Below are positions 17,421 to 24,439 of a stretch of 64,000 bases of DNA, piece after piece. The notes beneath the pieces were generated by a model. It saw only the letters and a program-made list of their open reading frames with translations. It did not search any database and had not been told where the DNA came from. A program made the position numbers and the translations under genes. This DNA is from CAYXLI01 sp964464925 (GTDB taxonomy: Bacteria > Acidobacteriota > Terriglobia > Bryobacterales > Bryobacteraceae): the NCBI GenBank assembly GCA_964464925.1, contig CAYXLI010000014.1, positions 1 to 64,000 on the forward strand, in the 5' to 3' direction. The first letter of the stretch is position 1. Each line of letters opens with the position of its first letter.

Positions 17421-18404
17421 CTATTGTACGGAGAGCATGAGCGTGGCATATCCGATCTGGCCATGAAGATTTTCAGCCGGCTGCGCGACATCGCCGCCGC
17501 CGAACCATACATGTACCTGGCTGCCACTCACTTCAACCGTGGGATCACATACTACCTTGCTCATCCAGGGCTGTTCGCCTGAAAGCACAGCGTTCTCCGA
17601 AACGCGTTGCCATTTCACGCCATCCTGCGAGCGCGCGAGGCCGAGACGGCGATTCTCGGCACGGTCACGCCCGGTGTAAAGCATCCAGTAGGAATCCTGC
17701 GATTTCCAGACAGCCGGCTCACCAAGGCCGATCTCATCGAACATGCCTGGGCCACCGAGTTCGAGCACCGGATTCGTTCGCAGCTTTTCCCAATTCAGGC
17801 CGTCTTTGGACCGCGCGACACCAAGCCGCTGGCGCTTGGCCCGATCCTGCCCAAGGTAGTACAGGTAGAACATGTCGCCGGCCTGCACAACGTACGGATC
17901 GGCCACACCCATCTCGTCCCAACTACCGGAGGGCCCGGGCTCCAGGACAGGCTTCGGCTGTTTATTCCAGGCCATCCCATCGAGCGAAGTCGCAAGGCCG
18001 ATGCGGGGCACACGGTTTCCCTGATACCAGTAGAAAAAGATCTTGCCGGCGTGCAGAGCGGTCCCATTGGCGGCGATGTAGTCGCCTTCCCAGGTCGCGG
18101 GATCGGGCGATAATACCTTGCCTTTGCGCTCCCAGCGCATTCCATCAGAAGACATCGCCAGGGCGGTGTGCCAGGTCTTGCCGTCGAAGGCCGAGAAGAA
18201 GTTATACAGCTTGCCGTCGTACCGCACGACGGCGGGATTGAGTGCATCCACGTCTGAATCGCGTGTCAGGACGGGATCGGGCCGCACTTCCCAGCTGTAC
18301 GAAACAGCTCCGCCCCTGGGCGTAAGAACCGGGAGAGTGAAATCGGCGTACGGACGGCAACCGCAGAGGAAAGCCGCGGTGATGATGAGCAGCGAAGTTC
18401 TCAC
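17421..18404 (-). CDS. Lipoprotein with five-bladed beta-propeller (GH43/GH32/GH130-like)
   Basis: A 327-residue protein with a lipoprotein signal: hydrophobic LLIITAAF followed by the lipobox-like LCGC, with the lipid on C16. The body has regularly spaced repeats: ALAMSSDGMRWERK, GLATSLDGMAWNKQ, GVARSKDGLNWEKL and GLARSQDGVKWQRV, each followed by a Tyr/Trp-rich strand. This S/xxDG-x-x-W pattern is typical of five-bladed propellers of the GH43, GH32 and GH130 clans. Which clan, and whether it is an active enzyme, cannot be decided by eye. Its start overlaps the end of the kinase gene by four bases (ATGA type), implying translational coupling. Confidence 0.75.
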   Translation of the reverse strand: MRTSLLIITAAFLCGCRPYADFTLPVLTPRGGAVSYSWEVRPDPVLTRDSDVDALNPAVVRYDGKLYNFFSAFDGKTWHTALAMSSDGMRWERKGKVLSPDPATWEGDYIAANGTALHAGKIFFYWYQGNRVPRIGLATSLDGMAWNKQPKPVLEPGPSGSWDEMGVADPYVVQAGDMFYLYYLGQDRAKRQRLGVARSKDGLNWEKLRTNPVLELGGPGMFDEIGLGEPAVWKSQDSYWMLYTGRDRAENRRLGLARSQDGVKWQRVSENAVLSGEQPWMSKVVCDPTVEVSGSQVHVWFGGGDVAQPAENLHGQIGYATLMLSVQ

Positions 18405-19552
18405 GTGGGAATATGGATCCTGAGTTCCGCGCCTTGGCCCGGCTTTGAATCGAGGTACAGCTCTCCGCTGAGCGTGCGCACGCGGCGTTTGATACTTTTC
18501 GGTCCAACGCGGAGCAGTTCCAGTTCGTCCAGCGTGAACATGCCGGTGAACGGGAAGCCTGCGCCATCGTCAGCGATGGAAATCTGCAATCCATTGCCGT
18601 TCGCTGAAACATTCAGGTTCACGTGCGATGCCTTGGAATGTTTACGCACATTATTCAGCGCCTCGCGGATGACCTGCAGAATTTCGGTATTGAATTCAGG
18701 CGGAAGCTCGGGCAATTCTCCGCAGCTCAGGTTGGTCGGGATACTGCTGTCCTTCTCAAAAATATGGACAATCTGCCGCACCGAAGGTGCAAGTCCGCCT
18801 TCGTCTACTTCGATGGGCTGCATGTTATGCAGGAATGAGCGCAATTCGGTCACCTGCGCTTTGCCGAGTTCCTGCAACTGCACCAGTTCCTTCATTGCGG
18901 CATCGGCATCCCGGGTCATGAGCTTTCGAATAATTTCCAGGCGCATCTGAAAGCTGATGAAGCTCTGTAGAGGACCGTCGTGAAAATCGGCCGCAATGCG
19001 CTGCCGCTCGGCTTCCCGCGCTCGCTCCGCTTCCGAACGCGAGAGCACACTGCGCCTGAGTGCAGCGGCCAAACGGAGCTGGAAGGCCTCCTTCTGGATA
19101 GAGAAGACGGTGGCAAAGACGCCTGAGAGCAGGACCGTGGGCCACAGAAGCCTCGAAGGCGCGGGCCACACGATCAGGAAGAACACCACGCAAATGACGA
19201 TGACCCCGACGACCATCTTCCACTCGTACATGAGCGTGGAGACACAGATCAGATAAAAATAACAGACCGTGCTGAGCCAAAGGCCTTCCCGCGTGGGATG
19301 CATCGCGCAAAGAAAGAAGAACGCTACATCGAGCAGAAGAGCGGGAATCTGATACGTGCGGCTCTCAATGTGCTCACGGAAGAGGACGAAGACGCTGTAG
19401 ATAGCGAACGCGCCGACAACAAAGCTGACCGCCAGGCCGCCGGGGGCGGGTTTCGAAATATACAGAATCAGGCAGAAAGAAGCCAGGAAAGCCCTCAAGA
19501 CACCGAGATGGCGGCGCCACATATACGGCACCATTGTGGGTTGCACAGGCAA
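18401..19552 (-). CDS. Sensor histidine kinase, NarL-partner (HisKA_3) type
   Basis: A 383-residue kinase. Residues about 15-155 hold six hydrophobic segments, forming a membrane sensor with no large external loop. The phosphoacceptor is H191 in RIAADFHDGPLQ, the arrangement of the HisKA_3 dimerisation domain. The catalytic domain at about 275-383 shows the N box (REALNNVRKHSKA) and the G1 box (DDGAGF). The longest frame starts at TTG (19552), which has AGGA seven bases upstream; an ATG at 19534 is the alternative. Kinases of this type pair with LuxR/NarL-type regulators, but no response regulator is nearby. It leads the operon with the propeller lipoprotein and bshA. Confidence 0.85.
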   Translation of the reverse strand: MPVQPTMVPYMWRRHLGVLRAFLASFCLILYISKPAPGGLAVSFVVGAFAIYSVFVLFREHIESRTYQIPALLLDVAFFFLCAMHPTREGLWLSTVCYFYLICVSTLMYEWKMVVGVIVICVVFFLIVWPAPSRLLWPTVLLSGVFATVFSIQKEAFQLRLAAALRRSVLSRSEAERAREAERQRIAADFHDGPLQSFISFQMRLEIIRKLMTRDADAAMKELVQLQELGKAQVTELRSFLHNMQPIEVDEGGLAPSVRQIVHIFEKDSSIPTNLSCGELPELPPEFNTEILQVIREALNNVRKHSKASHVNLNVSANGNGLQISIADDGAGFPFTGMFTLDELELLRVGPKSIKRRVRTLSGELYLDSKPGQGAELRIHIPT

Positions 19553-19616
19553 AGCTTCTTCCTAAATCCTCTAGTCCGAAGTTTTGAGTGTAACAGGGAT
19601 CCTTCGCTGAGGAACG

Positions 19617-20138
19617 CTAGCGAATATACAGGAAAAGAGTGTGGCTACGCCCTTCCCCATCGTCCTCGACCAGTTCAATCTTGTCAGCTTTCCAGCCGGA
19701 AAACTCAAAATCGTGCGCGACGACCCGCGCTCCCTTTTTGAGCTGTTTTTCCAGCATGGGCCGGATCTTGTCGTTGGAGCCGGTCAGCAAGTAAACCGTC
19801 AGCAGGTCCGCATCTGAAAAATCCTGCTTCAGGATGTCCCCGTGGATGATGCGGGCCTTGTTCTCGAGCTTCTGCTTACGAATCTGTTCGGAACTTTCGT
19901 TCGCCAGTTTCTCGTCGATCTCGATGCCGGTTGCATCCGCCTTGAACTTCCGGGCTGCCATGATGACGACACGGCCATCGCCGCTGCCTAAGTCGTACAT
20001 CTTCTCGTTCGGCTTCAGGCCCCCAAGATTCAGCATCCTTTCAACTACCAGGGGCGGGGTCGGATAATAGGGCGCGAGTTTATCGTCCGTCTGCGCAAAG
20101 GCAACCAGCGCGGCGAAAGAGAGAATTACAGCGCGCAT
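19617..20138 (-). CDS. Class I SAM-dependent methyltransferase-like protein with signal peptide
   Basis: A 173-residue protein with a short signal-like N-terminus (AVILSFAALVAFAQ) and then a Rossmann methyltransferase core. Motif I is MYDLGSGDGRVVIMAA and the acidic end of strand two is GIEIDEKLA. HGDILKQDF and ADLLTVYLL follow. A predicted secreted methyltransferase is unusual because SAM is cytoplasmic; the hydrophobic start may instead be an anchor or the true start may be internal. Its ATG lies two bases after the TGA of the propeller-protein gene, so both are in one operon. The substrate is unknown. Confidence 0.75.
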   Translation of the reverse strand: MRAVILSFAALVAFAQTDDKLAPYYPTPPLVVERMLNLGGLKPNEKMYDLGSGDGRVVIMAARKFKADATGIEIDEKLANESSEQIRKQKLENKARIIHGDILKQDFSDADLLTVYLLTGSNDKIRPMLEKQLKKGARVVAHDFEFSGWKADKIELVEDDGEGRSHTLFLYIR

Positions 20139-20140
20139 GC

Positions 20141-22132
20141 TCAGGGTTCGAGGTAGACGCGAACGCGATTGCTCGGCTGTCCGTCCACTTCCAGGTAGAG
20201 CTCCGACGTTCCCGTATTCACGACGGACGGTAGCTGCACTTCCACCAGATAGAATCCAACATAGCCAGGAGCGAGCGTCGCGCGTGTTACTTCGATCGGT
20301 TCCCGATCGAGATATGCCTTCACGCCTGCGATCACTTTCGGAGCGTTTTCCATGGGAGCGGGAATACCGGCGGGCCAGTCTGGCTGAACTTTGCCAAGAC
20401 CGGTGGCAAGAATCTGCAGGCGTGCACCCGACCGCGCAGGCGCGGACGGATCGAGCACCAGGCCGCTATCCGCATTCATTACAAGTGGGCTGCCATCGCG
20501 GTCTACAAATACCGCGGGAGACACGCGTTGGAGCGGCAGGCCGATACGAATCGCACCGCCCGTGGCATTCATGGAAAGCTGCACCTGCGATCCAGTCACT
20601 TCAAAGGGAACCTGAATCTGTGTTTCCGAAGCTCCGGAGGCGAGCACCGGAATGGGCGAAGTTCCAATCTGCGCCGACTGCACCTCCTGCCCCACCACGC
20701 TGAGCAGAGCTCCGGGAGCTGCGGCCCGGGCCGTCATGTCGCCCGCACTCACTACCCGCGGGTCGCGCACGCGATGCGGAGCGAGTGTGGCGTATACGCC
20801 ATTGTTCTCCGAGGCGACGTAGAGTTGGTTGCCATCAGCATCCAGCGCAACATCCAAGGACGCGCCGTCACGTGCTAGCGTCCAGGCGCCGGGGCGGCCC
20901 GACGCGTCCGCATAAGAAAGGAAGACGCCGCGATTGGTCGCCACATAAAGCGCGGAGGTGCCACGATCCCAGGCTGCTCCGGAAACCACTACCCCGGAAG
21001 GCAAACCATCCATCGTTTCTTCCCAGAACCGGCCGCCGTTCGGAGATCGGTATACCCGGCCGGCCGCGATCGCGAGTACAAACTGTGTGTCCTTGGAATC
21101 CACAACCAAACGGCTGACCGCGGATAATTCCGCGATGCGGGCAGCGGGGCGCCACGTGCCGCCGCGATCGTTCGAGACCCAGGCACGCCCGTCGATAGAA
21201 GCTGCATACTGCGCGTCGCCAGACTTCGCCCAAGCTGAGATGTAAGCATTCAACGTGCCGGAGAGCTGTGCACGAAGGACCAATTCGGCGGCAGAAAGAG
21301 ATTGGGCGGCGATCCGCCAGCCGGTCTTTTCTCCTGGCCGCCATTCGACTTCCGCCCCATTGTCGTCGATCGCAAGACGGAGCCCCGCATTCCCATCCGG
21401 CACAGTCATGATGCGGCGGGCGGGAAAGTTCGGGAGGTCCTGATTCAGTCCGGCCCAGGAGGATCCGCCATCCATGCTCTTCCAGACACCGGAGGCGCCG
21501 GCGACCACAACCATGTCCGGATCGGTAGGAGAAATCGCAACGTCCATGAGGCCGCCGCCTAGAAGGGATCCGTTTTCCACGGCAGTGAGATTGGTCCAGT
21601 TATAGCCGCCGTCATCGGAACGCCAAGCGAATCGTCCGATTGCGTAGAGACGGCTGGCGCGTCCGAACGCGGAACGAACCCGAGCGCCATCTTCGGGAAC
21701 GCTGGAGGAAGGGCTCCAATTTGCGCCGGAAGGGATTTCATTCGCCGGCTGCCACCGTTCAAAGTCGGATGTCACGAAACTGCGGCCGGTAGCCGTTGCG
21801 GCATAAAGCCGGCTTCCGTCGCCGGAGAACGCGACGCGTGCGACCGGGCCGCTGGCCGATCCCGCGAGATTCAACTCGAGAGAGGTGTTTCCGACTTTTC
21901 GCCAGCCTGAGCTGAATCTGCGAACCGCGGGGGCAGACTCCTGCGCTGCCGCCGGAACGGCGACCAGACCTGACGCAAGTGCCGCGGCGAGGCCGAGGCA
22001 TACTGTGGCATTACGACACACCAGACGAGTCCATTCTAACCTGCTCCCGGCCAAGCGTTGAGAAAAGGTGTTGAATCCAAACACTTTCTTCGGCGGTCCA
22101 CACAAGGTATTGCATTTGCAGTACAAAAACAA
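20141..22132 (-). CDS. Secreted beta-propeller protein with Solibacter-type C-terminal domain (TIGR03437-like)
   Basis: The longest frame is 663 residues. Residues about 60-430 hold BNR/sialidase-like repeats (SDDGGYNWTNL, MDGGSSWAGL, NDRGGTWRPA, PNGGRFWEE), as in photosystem-stability or sortilin-like propellers. Residues about 440-663 match the Solibacter C-terminal domain: APGALLSVVGQEV, SGARLQILATGLGKVQPDW, APGYVGFYLVEVQLP and a SNRVRVYL ending. The start is doubtful: the ATG at 22132 gives an odd basic leader and crowds the divergent fecR promoter, whereas a GTG about 110 bases further in gives a clean signal peptide (CRNATVCLGLAAALASG). It is the first gene of an operon with the methyltransferase-like gene. 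Confidence 0.8.
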   Translation of the reverse strand: MFLYCKCNTLCGPPKKVFGFNTFSQRLAGSRLEWTRLVCRNATVCLGLAAALASGLVAVPAAAQESAPAVRRFSSGWRKVGNTSLELNLAGSASGPVARVAFSGDGSRLYAATATGRSFVTSDFERWQPANEIPSGANWSPSSSVPEDGARVRSAFGRASRLYAIGRFAWRSDDGGYNWTNLTAVENGSLLGGGLMDVAISPTDPDMVVVAGASGVWKSMDGGSSWAGLNQDLPNFPARRIMTVPDGNAGLRLAIDDNGAEVEWRPGEKTGWRIAAQSLSAAELVLRAQLSGTLNAYISAWAKSGDAQYAASIDGRAWVSNDRGGTWRPAARIAELSAVSRLVVDSKDTQFVLAIAAGRVYRSPNGGRFWEETMDGLPSGVVVSGAAWDRGTSALYVATNRGVFLSYADASGRPGAWTLARDGASLDVALDADGNQLYVASENNGVYATLAPHRVRDPRVVSAGDMTARAAAPGALLSVVGQEVQSAQIGTSPIPVLASGASETQIQVPFEVTGSQVQLSMNATGGAIRIGLPLQRVSPAVFVDRDGSPLVMNADSGLVLDPSAPARSGARLQILATGLGKVQPDWPAGIPAPMENAPKVIAGVKAYLDREPIEVTRATLAPGYVGFYLVEVQLPSVVNTGTSELYLEVDGQPSNRVRVYLEP

Positions 22133-22163
22133 TGTTAGACTAAGGGACTAGACTAACGGGACC

Positions 22164-22973
22164 ATGCGTCTTATAAGGCACACTATCGCGAAGTGGCTGC
22201 TAACCACGGCTATTAGCGTAGTGTGCCTGGCGCAAAGTCCTTCCATTGAACCCTCCAGCGCAGCTAAAGTCTTGCACCTCATTGGCCAAGTCTCGGTGAT
22301 GAAGGACTCGAATCCTTGGGCCCTCCATGTCGGCGACGTCATCCAGGTACAGCAACTCGTCGTTACGGGACCGGACGGCTACGCACAGTTTCAGGTTTCC
22401 GACGGCAGCAGTTTTGAAGTATTCCCGAACGCGAGAGTCACGTTTCGCAGTAACTACTCGAATTGGAAGGACCTTCTGGATGTGTGGATTGGCCGTGTGA
22501 AGGTCCACATCGAGAAGCTCAACGGACAGCCCAATCACAATAAGGTACACACACCGACGGCCGTGATTTCCGTTCGGGGGACCATCTTCGACGTGGAGGT
22601 CGATGATTCGGAATCCACGCTTGTGTCAGTGGAAGAGGGACAGGTGGATGTACGGCACCGGATCCTGAACTACACTGAGCCCAAAATCATCAATCCCGGC
22701 GAATATATCCGCGTGTACAAGAACCAGCCTCTGGCACGTAAGAATGTAGATCGCGGTGAGGTGGTCCATCGCGGACTTCGTGCGGCCGCCGACGCGTTTT
22801 ATCAGCTCATCTATCGCATGCCGGGCTCAGGTGCCGCTGGTACCACGGCTCCAGGCGGCGGAACGCCGAGCGGAGATACGGAGAAGAAGAATCCTCCGCC
22901 ACCTCCACCGCCAGCGCCTTCGGGCAGCACAAGTGGTACTCCTCCGCCTCCTGCTGCCTCTGCAGGTCACTAA
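22164..22973 (+). CDS. FecR-domain secreted protein with proline-rich tail
   Basis: A 269-residue protein. The signal peptide (AKWLLTTAISVVCLAQ) is followed by a FecR-type beta domain at about 35-200: VGDVIQVQQLVVTGPDGYAQ, then TPTAVISVRGTIFDVEVD and VSVEEGQVDV, the hallmark of this family. The tail from about 225 is low-complexity Gly/Pro/Ser with a run of eight prolines, probably spanning the wall or an extended linker. Classical FecR proteins relay signals from TonB receptors to ECF sigma factors, but here there is no transmembrane anchor and no sigma factor next door, so a structural role is equally likely. It is divergent from the propeller gene. Confidence 0.8.
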   Translation: MRLIRHTIAKWLLTTAISVVCLAQSPSIEPSSAAKVLHLIGQVSVMKDSNPWALHVGDVIQVQQLVVTGPDGYAQFQVSDGSSFEVFPNARVTFRSNYSNWKDLLDVWIGRVKVHIEKLNGQPNHNKVHTPTAVISVRGTIFDVEVDDSESTLVSVEEGQVDVRHRILNYTEPKIINPGEYIRVYKNQPLARKNVDRGEVVHRGLRAAADAFYQLIYRMPGSGAAGTTAPGGGTPSGDTEKKNPPPPPPPAPSGSTSGTPPPPAASAGH

Positions 22974-23035
22974 AGAATAACGGGCAGCAACGGATCGCGC
23001 ATAGCTCCATGAGACACTACGGGTGAGGATCCGCC

Positions 23036-23617
23036 GTGAAGCCTTCCCTCCTCCTACTCGTTCTCAGTGCCCTCTCCTTTGCGCAAAGCCCGGATGGAAA
23101 TGGCGTTGCCGCTGCGTGGGACGTTCGAAAAGACATGTCAGTCATGGCGGAGCAAACCAAACGCCTGCAGCCGCTGCTCGCCCGGGTGAAGCCGGAAGAG
23201 TGGATTGCAAAAGGTGCTCCCGACGGGTATGTGCGGCAACTCAGGAACGCACAGAATAGCGTGCAATACCTGATTCAGGCGACGGACAAACTCTCTCAAC
23301 AGCCTGAGCGCTTGAGTGTGGCGCTCGAGGCCTATTTCCGCATCCAGTCCATGGAAGCGATACTGGACTCGCTCCGCGCCGGAATCGCTCGCTATCAGGA
23401 CGGAAAACTGAGCCAGGAGTTGAGTTTGGCCCTCGCCGACAATTCGAACAATCGCGAGAAGCTTCGCGCGTACATCACGGATCTGGCCGCGACTCGCGAA
23501 CAGGAATTCCAAGTGCTCGATCAAGAGGCTCAGCGCTGCCGGGGAACATTGATCCGTGAGTCGCCGGCAGCCGCCAACAAAACGGGCTCGGGAGCAAGAA
23601 AATTGGAGAAGAAGTGA
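23036..23617 (+). CDS. Secreted helical protein of unknown function
   Basis: A 193-residue protein with a signal peptide (KPSLLLLVLSALSFAQ) and an almost all-helical body rich in Gln, Arg and Ala (QTKRLQPLLARVKPEEW, NNREKLRAYITDLAATR), ending in a basic tail. No family is recognised. It begins 62 bases after the FecR-domain gene and its stop overlaps the GTG of the cysteine-rich protein that follows, so these genes are probably expressed together. Confidence 0.7.
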   Translation: MKPSLLLLVLSALSFAQSPDGNGVAAAWDVRKDMSVMAEQTKRLQPLLARVKPEEWIAKGAPDGYVRQLRNAQNSVQYLIQATDKLSQQPERLSVALEAYFRIQSMEAILDSLRAGIARYQDGKLSQELSLALADNSNNREKLRAYITDLAATREQEFQVLDQEAQRCRGTLIRESPAAANKTGSGARKLEKK

Positions 23618-23769
23618 CCGACATTTTGACTTTCGCCTGCAGCATCTGTAACGAGCCTTCGAAGGAGATTTGCATAAATTGCACGAAAGACTGCTGCGAA
23701 AACCATCGCTGCACCAAGTGTTTGCGGTGTAGTGACTGCTGCATCTGCGACGCCAGGCAGATTTCGTAG
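23614..23769 (+). CDS. Cysteine-rich mini-protein (51 residues, zinc-binding-like)
   Basis: A small frame opening with GTG, whose GTGA overlaps the TGA stop of the preceding gene. The product has 12 cysteines (9, 12, 20, 23, 27, 28, 33, 36, 39, 42, 43, 45) and a histidine (31) in 51 residues. The first part, CSICNEPSKEICINC, and KDCCENHRC have the C-x2-C and C/H spacing seen in B-box-like zinc modules. It has no signal peptide, unlike the gene before it. The dense Cys pattern and the start/stop overlap argue for a real gene; metal binding is inferred. Confidence 0.65.
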   Translation: MTDILTFACSICNEPSKEICINCTKDCCENHRCTKCLRCSDCCICDARQIS

Positions 23770-23847
23770 CGGATTACGAGACTTTAACGCGCCTGTACGC
23801 ACCCGCGGACGCCGCCCCATACGTCGCTTGGTTTGGAGGCTGTTGTT

Positions 23848-24330
23848 ATGAAGCGGATTCTCGCTGCCGGACTTTTTTTCCTTTCTTTATCTGCCTTTGG
23901 ACAGTACCCATACTACGGGGACCGAGGTGGTTATCGCGACCGTGATGGTTATTACCGGGATGACCAGGACCGCTATCGCGACGATCGCTACCGGGATGAT
24001 CGCTATCGCGACCCGCGCTATGGCCGTAGCTCCGTGGTGGACCGCGTTATTTCGGACCTGGACCGGGCGAGTTTCCGTGGTTGGGGTGGCCGTGAGCGCG
24101 ACAACGCTAGCGATGCGCGCAATAACCTTTACAACTTCGCGAGCCGATGGCAACAAGGCCGGTTCGAGACGAAGTACCTGGATCGGGCGATCGACCATTT
24201 GAAGGTGCTTGCCTACTCCGGGCGAACGGATCCGCGCACCCGTAGCCTGATCGCCCGGGATATCGACGATCTTCGAGCGTTCCGCGCCGGCGGCGGGTAC
24301 CGGGGCGGCGGGTATTACAGAGGCTACTGA
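23848..24330 (+). CDS. Secreted Tyr/Arg/Asp-rich repeat protein
   Basis: A 160-residue protein. The ATG at 23848 has GGAGG eight bases upstream and starts a clean signal peptide (MKRILAAGLFFLSLSAFG), so it is preferred to the ATG at 23833. Residues about 20-60 are low complexity, with repeats of the type YRDD/RYRD. A helical domain follows (about 65-140; DARNNLYNFASRWQQG, YLDRAIDHLKVLA), and the tail is Gly/Tyr-rich. No enzyme family is recognised. The opposite charges of the repeat suggest self-association or surface binding, which is inference. A strong terminator follows. Confidence 0.7.
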   Translation: MKRILAAGLFFLSLSAFGQYPYYGDRGGYRDRDGYYRDDQDRYRDDRYRDDRYRDPRYGRSSVVDRVISDLDRASFRGWGGRERDNASDARNNLYNFASRWQQGRFETKYLDRAIDHLKVLAYSGRTDPRTRSLIARDIDDLRAFRAGGGYRGGGYYRGY

Positions 24331-24352
24331 CCAGACAGCAAAACGAGACGTC

Positions 24353-24388
24353 AAGGCGGCGCGGCGGAATTGCCGGCCGCCTTTTCCT
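24353..24388 (+). terminator. Intrinsic terminator after the YRDD-repeat gene
   Basis: Arms AAGGCGGC (24353-24360) and GCCGCCTT (24376-24383) are perfectly complementary, with a further inner CGGC/GCCG pairing, and a T-rich tail (TTTTCCTT) follows. It lies 22 bases after the stop of the gene ending at 24330. Confidence 0.75.
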
Positions 24389-24439
24389 TGGCTGCAGATA
24401 AAGCTCCCGAAGGAAGGAAGAACGCGCTAATCTAAAGCC

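Noticed and set aside
22164..22973. FecR-domain protein considered as a sigma-factor regulator with a TonB partner
   Set aside because: No membrane helix between a cytoplasmic part and the FecR domain, and no ECF sigma factor beside it.
23930..24025. Short repeats in the YRDD region considered as a CRISPR array
   Set aside because: Units of about 9-18 bases are contiguous, in frame and encode YRDD-type peptides; there are no spacers and no cas genes in the window.
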